Origin: Shewanella morhuae
GTDB lineage: Bacteria > Pseudomonadota > Gammaproteobacteria > Enterobacterales > Shewanellaceae
Length of the DNA: 64,000 nucleotides
Reading direction: 5' to 3'
Assembly (NCBI RefSeq): GCF_900156405.1
Contig: NZ_FTNN01000002.1
Location: forward strand, 38,057-102,056
This document shows, piece by piece, positions 59,199 to 64,000 of this stretch. The first letter of the stretch is position 1; every line of letters starts with the position of its first letter. The notes under the pieces were generated by a model that searched no databases, was not told the DNA's origin, and was given only the letters and a program-made list of their open reading frames with translations. The translations under genes and the position numbers were made by a program.

Positions 59199-60068
59199 AT
59201 GGCAACTCACGACGCTCAATCTAAAACGCCGTCTTACGCTCCAAAGAGTACAACTCAAGCAGCGAAAAAAGGCAGTACACCTCGGCATCGCAACGCCACC
59301 ACTACGCCAGAAATGCGGCTTTTTATTCAGCAATCGGATTTAAGCGTGAGCCAACTGGCAAAGATTTTAAATATCACCGAAGTTACCGTCCGTAAGTGGC
59401 GTAAACGCGAATCCATCAGCAACAGTTCAAACACTCCTCACCATCTCAACACCACACTCACGCCGATGGAAGAATATGTGGTGGTAGGACTGCGTTACCA
59501 GTTAAGGCTGACCTTAGATAGATTACTCAGCGTCACTCAAACTTATATTAACCCCAATGTGTCGCGCTCTGGTCTTGCCCGTTGCTTAAAGCGTTATGGC
59601 ATATCACGACTCGATGAATTTGAAGCCCCACAAGTACCCGAACGCTATTTTAATCAATTGCCTGTGACTCAAGGCAGCGATATCCAAACCTATACGGTCA
59701 ATCCAGAAACATTAGCCAAGGCGCTGGCACTGCCCAGTACCGACGGCGATACCGTGGTGCAAGTGGTGTCACTCACCATACCGCCGCAGCTCACGCAGCA
59801 AGCACCAAGCTCTGTGCTATTAGGCATAGACACGGCAAGTGATTGGATTTATCTCGATATTTATCAAGATAGTAACACCCAAGCGACCAATAGATATATC
59901 GCCTATGTCCTTAGACATGGGCCGTTTCATTTACGAAAGTTGCTCGTTCGCAACTATCACACTTTCTTAGCCCGTTTTCCCGGTGCCCATGGCACTCCAA
60001 TGACAAGCGCGGCTGGATCCCAAAACAAGGTCACCGTATCCAGGTCGACCCGTGGAGACTCTTTATGA
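59199..60068 (+). CDS. pfaR: PUFA synthase regulator PfaR, transposase-derived
   Basis: PfaR is reported as an activator of pfa genes. The 289-residue protein has a helix-turn-helix at residues 48-70 (LSVSQLAKILNITEVTVRKW), and a second one in SQTYINPNVSRSGLARCLKRYGI-like residues 112-135. The C-terminal half resembles the RNase H core of IS481-type transposases: LLGIDTASDWIYLDIYQDS at about 207-225, then RKLLVRNYHTF. Where transposases have TDNG, this has VRNY, and the first catalytic aspartate is also absent, so it cannot transpose. Its last 4 bp overlap pfaA (ATGA), so the two are translationally coupled. Confidence 0.9.
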   Translation: MATHDAQSKTPSYAPKSTTQAAKKGSTPRHRNATTTPEMRLFIQQSDLSVSQLAKILNITEVTVRKWRKRESISNSSNTPHHLNTTLTPMEEYVVVGLRYQLRLTLDRLLSVTQTYINPNVSRSGLARCLKRYGISRLDEFEAPQVPERYFNQLPVTQGSDIQTYTVNPETLAKALALPSTDGDTVVQVVSLTIPPQLTQQAPSSVLLGIDTASDWIYLDIYQDSNTQATNRYIAYVLRHGPFHLRKLLVRNYHTFLARFPGAHGTPMTSAAGSQNKVTVSRSTRGDSL

Positions 60069-63000
60069 GCCATACCCCTTCTGTACCAAATTCTGCGACT
60101 GAGTCAAAAAAAGATAAACGACTCAACAAACGTTTGAAAGATATGCCCGTTGCCATCGTCGGCATGGCTAGTATCTTTGCCAACTCGCGTTATTTAAATA
60201 AATTTTGGGATTTGATCAGCGAAAAAATCGATGCCATTACTGACATCCCTGACACCCATTGGCGCGCCGAAGATTACTACGATGCAGACAAAAGCAAAGC
60301 CGATAAAAGCTACTGTAAACGCGGTGGTTTTTTGCCTGAAGTCGACTTTAATCCCATGGAGTTCGGTCTACCGCCCAATATTTTAGAGCTGACAGATACC
60401 TCACAACTGCTGTCGCTGATTGTCGCCAAAGAAGTGCTTGCCGATGCCAATCTGCCCACCGATTACGATCGCGATCGTATCGGCATCACGCTAGGCGTGG
60501 GCGGTGGTCAAAAAATCAGTCAGAGCTTGAACTCGCGCCTGCAATATCCAGTATTGAAAAAAGTATTCAAAAGCAGCGGCCTGAGCGATGAAGATAGCGA
60601 AATGCTGATCAAAAAGTTCCAAGACCAATATATCCACTGGGAAGAAAACTCTTTCCCAGGGTCCTTAGGCAACGTGATTGCAGGCCGTATCGCCAACCGT
60701 TTTGATTTTGGCGGCATGAACTGTGTAGTCGATGCTGCCTGCGCGGGCTCGCTTGCCGCTATGCGTATGGCGTTGACTGAACTGACCGAAGGTCGCAGCG
60801 ACATGATGATCACCGGCGGCGTCTGTACCGACAACTCGCCATCCATGTACATGAGCTTCTCAAAAACGCCAGCCTTCACCACTAACGAAACCATTCAACC
60901 CTTTGATATCGATTCAAAAGGCATGATGATCGGCGAAGGTATTGGCATGGTCGCGCTTAAGCGCCTTGAAGATGCCGAGCGCGATGGCGACCGAATTTAT
61001 GCCGTCATCAAAGGCGTTGGCGCCTCATCTGACGGTAAGTTTAAGAGTATTTATGCGCCGCGCCCTGAGGGCCAAGCTAAAGCACTCGAACGCGCTTACG
61101 ACGATGCAGGTTTTGCACCGCACAGCATTGGCTTAGTTGAAGCCCATGGCACAGGTACTGCCGCGGGTGATGTGGCTGAATTTAATGGTTTAAAATCGGT
61201 ATTTGCCCAAGGCAACGACACCAATCAGCATATCGCGTTAGGTTCAGTGAAATCCCAAGTGGGCCACACTAAATCAACTGCGGGCACTGCGGGGGTGATC
61301 AAAGCCGCGCTAGCGCTGCACCACAAGGTATTGCCTGCGACCATTAACGTTAGCAAGCCTAATCCAAAACTGAATATCGAAAGCTCACCATTCTATTTAA
61401 ATACCGAAACTCGCCCATGGTTCCAGCGCGCCGATGCAACGCCGCGCCGTGCTGGTGTAAGCTCCTTTGGTTTTGGCGGCACCAACTTCCATCTTGTATT
61501 AGAAGAATACAAACCTGAGCATAGCCGTGACGAGCAATATCGTCAGCGCAGTGTGCCGCAGACACTATTGTTTGCCGCCGCCAATAAAGCCGCGCTGCTT
61601 AGCGAGTTAAAAGCTGCGCTGAGCCAAAGCGTGAACACGAGCGCAAACGCGAATAAGAGCAGCGCTGCGAGCCTGAACGCTATCGCTCAGCAATATCCGC
61701 TGCGCCCGCTGGCAGACACAGATGCCCGTTTAGGTTTTGTGGCTAAGGACATCCCACAGCTGCAAGCTCAGTTAAATCAATCGATTGCGCATTTAGAAAC
61801 CAATGCAATTGAAGTGTGGCAATTACCTTCTGGTATCAGCTACCGCTCTCATGCCTTAGTGGCTAAGAATGAATCAAAGAAAGTAGCTGCCCTGTTTGCC
61901 GGTCAAGGTTCACAGTACCTGAACATGGGCCGCGAACTTGCCTGCCATTTCCCTGAAATGCGCCAACAAGTGATGGCCAGCGATAAGGTATTTGCTCACC
62001 ACGGCCAAACGCCATTATCGAACATCCTTTATCCTATTCCGGCATTCGATGCCGATGCGGTGAAAGCCCAAGAAGCGGCGCTGACCAATACCCTGTTCGC
62101 CCAAAGCGCCATTGGCGCAATTTCAATGGCGCAATATTCGCTATTAACTCAGGCGGGATTTGCCCCCGATATGGTGGCAGGTCACAGCTTTGGTGAATTG
62201 TCAGCCCTTTGCGCGGCAGGCGTGATTTCCAATGAAGATTACGTCGAACTGGCCTTCGCCCGCGGGCACGCCATGGCGCAAGTGCCGAGCGATACCGCGA
62301 GTAAAGCCGCAGACACTGGAACTCAAACTGACTTAGGGACAATGTTCGCCATCATTCTTAAACAAAAGAATGACATCGATGCGCTCAATAGCTGTTTAGC
62401 CCAGTTTGATGGCGTTAAAATTGCCAACTACAACGCGCCGACACAATTAGTCATCGCAGGTGGCACAGAGCAAACTCAGCTGGCCGCTAAAGCCATTAGC
62501 GAACTGGGCTTTAAAGCGATTGCCCTGCCCGTCTCTGGCGCGTTCCATACCCCATTGATTGGACACGCACAAAAGCCATTTGCCAAAGCCATTGATAAAG
62601 CTAAATTCAGCGCACCTTCTGTCGCACTTTATGCCAACGGCACGGGTCAATTACACCCAAGCGATGGCAAAGCGATTAAAGCAGAATTCAAACAACACAT
62701 GCTGCAATCGGTTCGCTTTAGCGAACAACTGCAGGCCATGTATGACGCTGGCGCCCGGGTGTTTGTTGAGTTTGGCCCTAAGAACATACTGCAAAAGTTA
62801 GTTGAAAATACCTTAGGTGAACACTTAAATGAGCTTTGCCTTGTCAGCATGAACCCGAATCCTAAGGGCGACAGTGACAGTCAATTACGCTTAGCCGCAG
62901 TTCAATTAGCCGTAGCCGGTGTGGCGTTAACTGAGGTTGACCCCTATCAAGCCGTCACGTCACAAGAGATTGGCGAACGTGAAGCACCATCAGCAATGAA

Positions 63001-64000
63001 CATTAAACTCACTGCCACTAACCATATTAGTGCTGCGACCAAAGCGAAGATGGCCAAATCCCTCGCCACAGGCAGCGTGACTAGCCAAGTGCAATATGTG
63101 GATCGCATCGTTGAAACAATTCTCGAAAAAGAAGTCGAAAAAATTGTTGAGAAAGAAGTCGTCGTTGAAAAAATCGTAGATAAGGTTGTTGAAGTGGAAG
63201 CTATTAAAGTGGAAAAAATATCTCAGGGCATCGCGCAAGGCTTAAACAATAACGCACAACAAGCGTCTGCACCGTTAAGCTTAAGCACACCAAGCGTTAG
63301 CGGCGATGCGTTAACGGCATTTTTCAGCGCACAATCGCAAGCGGCGCAGTTACATCAGCAGTTTTTAGCTATCCCGCAGCAATATGGCGATACTTTCACG
63401 ACACTGATGACAGCACAAGCACAAATGGCGAGCCAAGGCATTGCCATTCCAGAAAGCCTGCAACGCTCGATGGAAATGTTCCACCAGCATCAAGCGCAAA
63501 CTCTGCAAAGCCATAGCGATTTTATGCAGCTACAAAGCAGTAGCAGCCAAGCGGCCTTGGCGATGTTAAATAATGCGCCGATTAACTTTACCCCTGCGGT
63601 TGCTCAGCCACGTCCTGTCGCACCAGCTCAAACGGTTCCAACGCCTGTTGCTACAACGACAGTGGCACACAATGGAGCACCAGTAGCTACTCAGGCTGTA
63701 CTGACGAGACCAGCGGTTAGCACACCTGTTGCGCCTGTTGTACAAACAGCTCCTGCTGCGCCTGCGGTGACAGTACAAGTTGCACCAGTTTTAGTTGCAC
63801 CTGCGGCGCCAGCAACGAGCAGTTTAAGTGCAGCCTTAGTACAACAAACCATGATGGCTGTGGTTGCCGATAAAACAGGCTACCCCACTGAAATGCTCGA
63901 ACTTGGCATGGATATGGAAGCCGATCTTGGTATCGATTCCATCAAGCGCGTTGAAATCTTAGGCACAGTGCAAGACGAACTGCCGGGCTTACCTGAACTC
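60065..64000 (+). CDS. pfaA: Polyunsaturated fatty acid synthase subunit PfaA (3' end outside window)
   Basis: PfaA is the multidomain core of the EPA-type PUFA synthase, which builds long-chain polyunsaturated fatty acids from malonyl-CoA without aerobic desaturases. The visible 1312 residues hold a ketosynthase (about 28-460) with active-site C226 in DAACAGS, H361 in EAHGTGT and H401 in GHTKS. A malonyl transferase (about 610-930) follows, with S708 in GHSFGEL. A charged repeat near 1012-1050 and an Ala/Pro/Thr linker lead to the first ACP, with S1292 in GIDSIKR. Further ACPs and a ketoreductase are expected beyond the edge. The start overlaps pfaR. Confidence 0.96.
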   Translation, partial: MSHTPSVPNSATESKKDKRLNKRLKDMPVAIVGMASIFANSRYLNKFWDLISEKIDAITDIPDTHWRAEDYYDADKSKADKSYCKRGGFLPEVDFNPMEFGLPPNILELTDTSQLLSLIVAKEVLADANLPTDYDRDRIGITLGVGGGQKISQSLNSRLQYPVLKKVFKSSGLSDEDSEMLIKKFQDQYIHWEENSFPGSLGNVIAGRIANRFDFGGMNCVVDAACAGSLAAMRMALTELTEGRSDMMITGGVCTDNSPSMYMSFSKTPAFTTNETIQPFDIDSKGMMIGEGIGMVALKRLEDAERDGDRIYAVIKGVGASSDGKFKSIYAPRPEGQAKALERAYDDAGFAPHSIGLVEAHGTGTAAGDVAEFNGLKSVFAQGNDTNQHIALGSVKSQVGHTKSTAGTAGVIKAALALHHKVLPATINVSKPNPKLNIESSPFYLNTETRPWFQRADATPRRAGVSSFGFGGTNFHLVLEEYKPEHSRDEQYRQRSVPQTLLFAAANKAALLSELKAALSQSVNTSANANKSSAASLNAIAQQYPLRPLADTDARLGFVAKDIPQLQAQLNQSIAHLETNAIEVWQLPSGISYRSHALVAKNESKKVAALFAGQGSQYLNMGRELACHFPEMRQQVMASDKVFAHHGQTPLSNILYPIPAFDADAVKAQEAALTNTLFAQSAIGAISMAQYSLLTQAGFAPDMVAGHSFGELSALCAAGVISNEDYVELAFARGHAMAQVPSDTASKAADTGTQTDLGTMFAIILKQKNDIDALNSCLAQFDGVKIANYNAPTQLVIAGGTEQTQLAAKAISELGFKAIALPVSGAFHTPLIGHAQKPFAKAIDKAKFSAPSVALYANGTGQLHPSDGKAIKAEFKQHMLQSVRFSEQLQAMYDAGARVFVEFGPKNILQKLVENTLGEHLNELCLVSMNPNPKGDSDSQLRLAAVQLAVAGVALTEVDPYQAVTSQEIGEREAPSAMNIKLTATNHISAATKAKMAKSLATGSVTSQVQYVDRIVETILEKEVEKIVEKEVVVEKIVDKVVEVEAIKVEKISQGIAQGLNNNAQQASAPLSLSTPSVSGDALTAFFSAQSQAAQLHQQFLAIPQQYGDTFTTLMTAQAQMASQGIAIPESLQRSMEMFHQHQAQTLQSHSDFMQLQSSSSQAALAMLNNAPINFTPAVAQPRPVAPAQTVPTPVATTTVAHNGAPVATQAVLTRPAVSTPVAPVVQTAPAAPAVTVQVAPVLVAPAAPATSSLSAALVQQTMMAVVADKTGYPTEMLELGMDMEADLGIDSIKRVEILGTVQDELPGLPEL

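Noticed and set aside
59199..60068. PfaR as an active insertion sequence
   Set aside because: There are no terminal inverted repeats or target duplications, the catalytic residues are absent, and it is translationally fused to pfaA.

Overview
The window is a chromosomal segment of a marine gammaproteobacterium, almost certainly a Shewanella. Three things point there: an outer-surface decaheme cytochrome of the OmcA/MtrC family, the start of a pfa polyunsaturated fatty acid synthase locus with its regulator and phosphopantetheinyl transferase, and a gene order that, from memory, follows the S. oneidensis MR-1 region from about SO_1602 to SO_1666. I see no rRNA, tRNA, CRISPR array, intact insertion sequence or prophage.

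Layout. 1-8.0 kb: 5' part of phhA, then galU-galE, a NapF-type ferredoxin, a bactofilin, a LysR regulator and a decaheme lipoprotein cytochrome. 8.1-16.9 kb (minus strand): DUF2982 membrane protein, ElyC-like DUF218 protein, Mak fructokinase, CysQ, an RmlD-like reductase overlapping a YcdX-type PHP phosphatase, and a SWIM-SNF2 helicase. 17.6-19.4 kb: a cold-shock protein with a long leader and a diguanylate cyclase. 19.5-39.5 kb (minus strand): tilS, dnaE, rnhB, lpxB, lpxA, fabZ, lpxD, skp, bamA, rseP, dxr, cdsA, uppS, frr, pyrH, tsf and rpsB, the conserved cluster joining translation, isoprenoid and phospholipid precursors, lipid A synthesis and outer-membrane assembly. 39.8-44.1 kb: map-glnD-dapD. 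44.2-50.3 kb: purU, a PtsG-like transporter, the yqcA-truC-yqcC set and two DUF genes.

50.3-52.0 kb is a 1.77 kb stretch without protein genes. I read it as two tandem CsrB-family regulatory RNAs on the minus strand. Each has about 25 GGA motifs, an intrinsic-terminator-like hairpin, a -10 element, and an 18-bp UvrY/GacA-type palindrome about 160-175 bp upstream of the predicted start. The neighbourhood (yqcC/truC/yqcA on one side, syd/queF on the other) matches where E. coli keeps csrB.

52.0-57.6 kb holds small accessory genes (DUF962, GNAT, DUF2789, a decayed secreted-protein gene, a DUF2310 pair, syd, queF and a lipoprotein). 57.7-64.0 kb is the left end of the EPA locus: pfaE is divergent from pfaR, and pfaR overlaps pfaA by 4 bp. 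PfaR looks like a domesticated IS481-type transposase that has lost its catalytic acids. pfaA runs off the window end just after the first ACP serine.

Start codons were chosen by Shine-Dalgarno spacing and recalled homologue length; several genes (fabZ, lpxA, skp, frr, rnhB, cysQ, syd) appear to use GTG or TTG. All family assignments come from recognising motifs by eye, not from searches.
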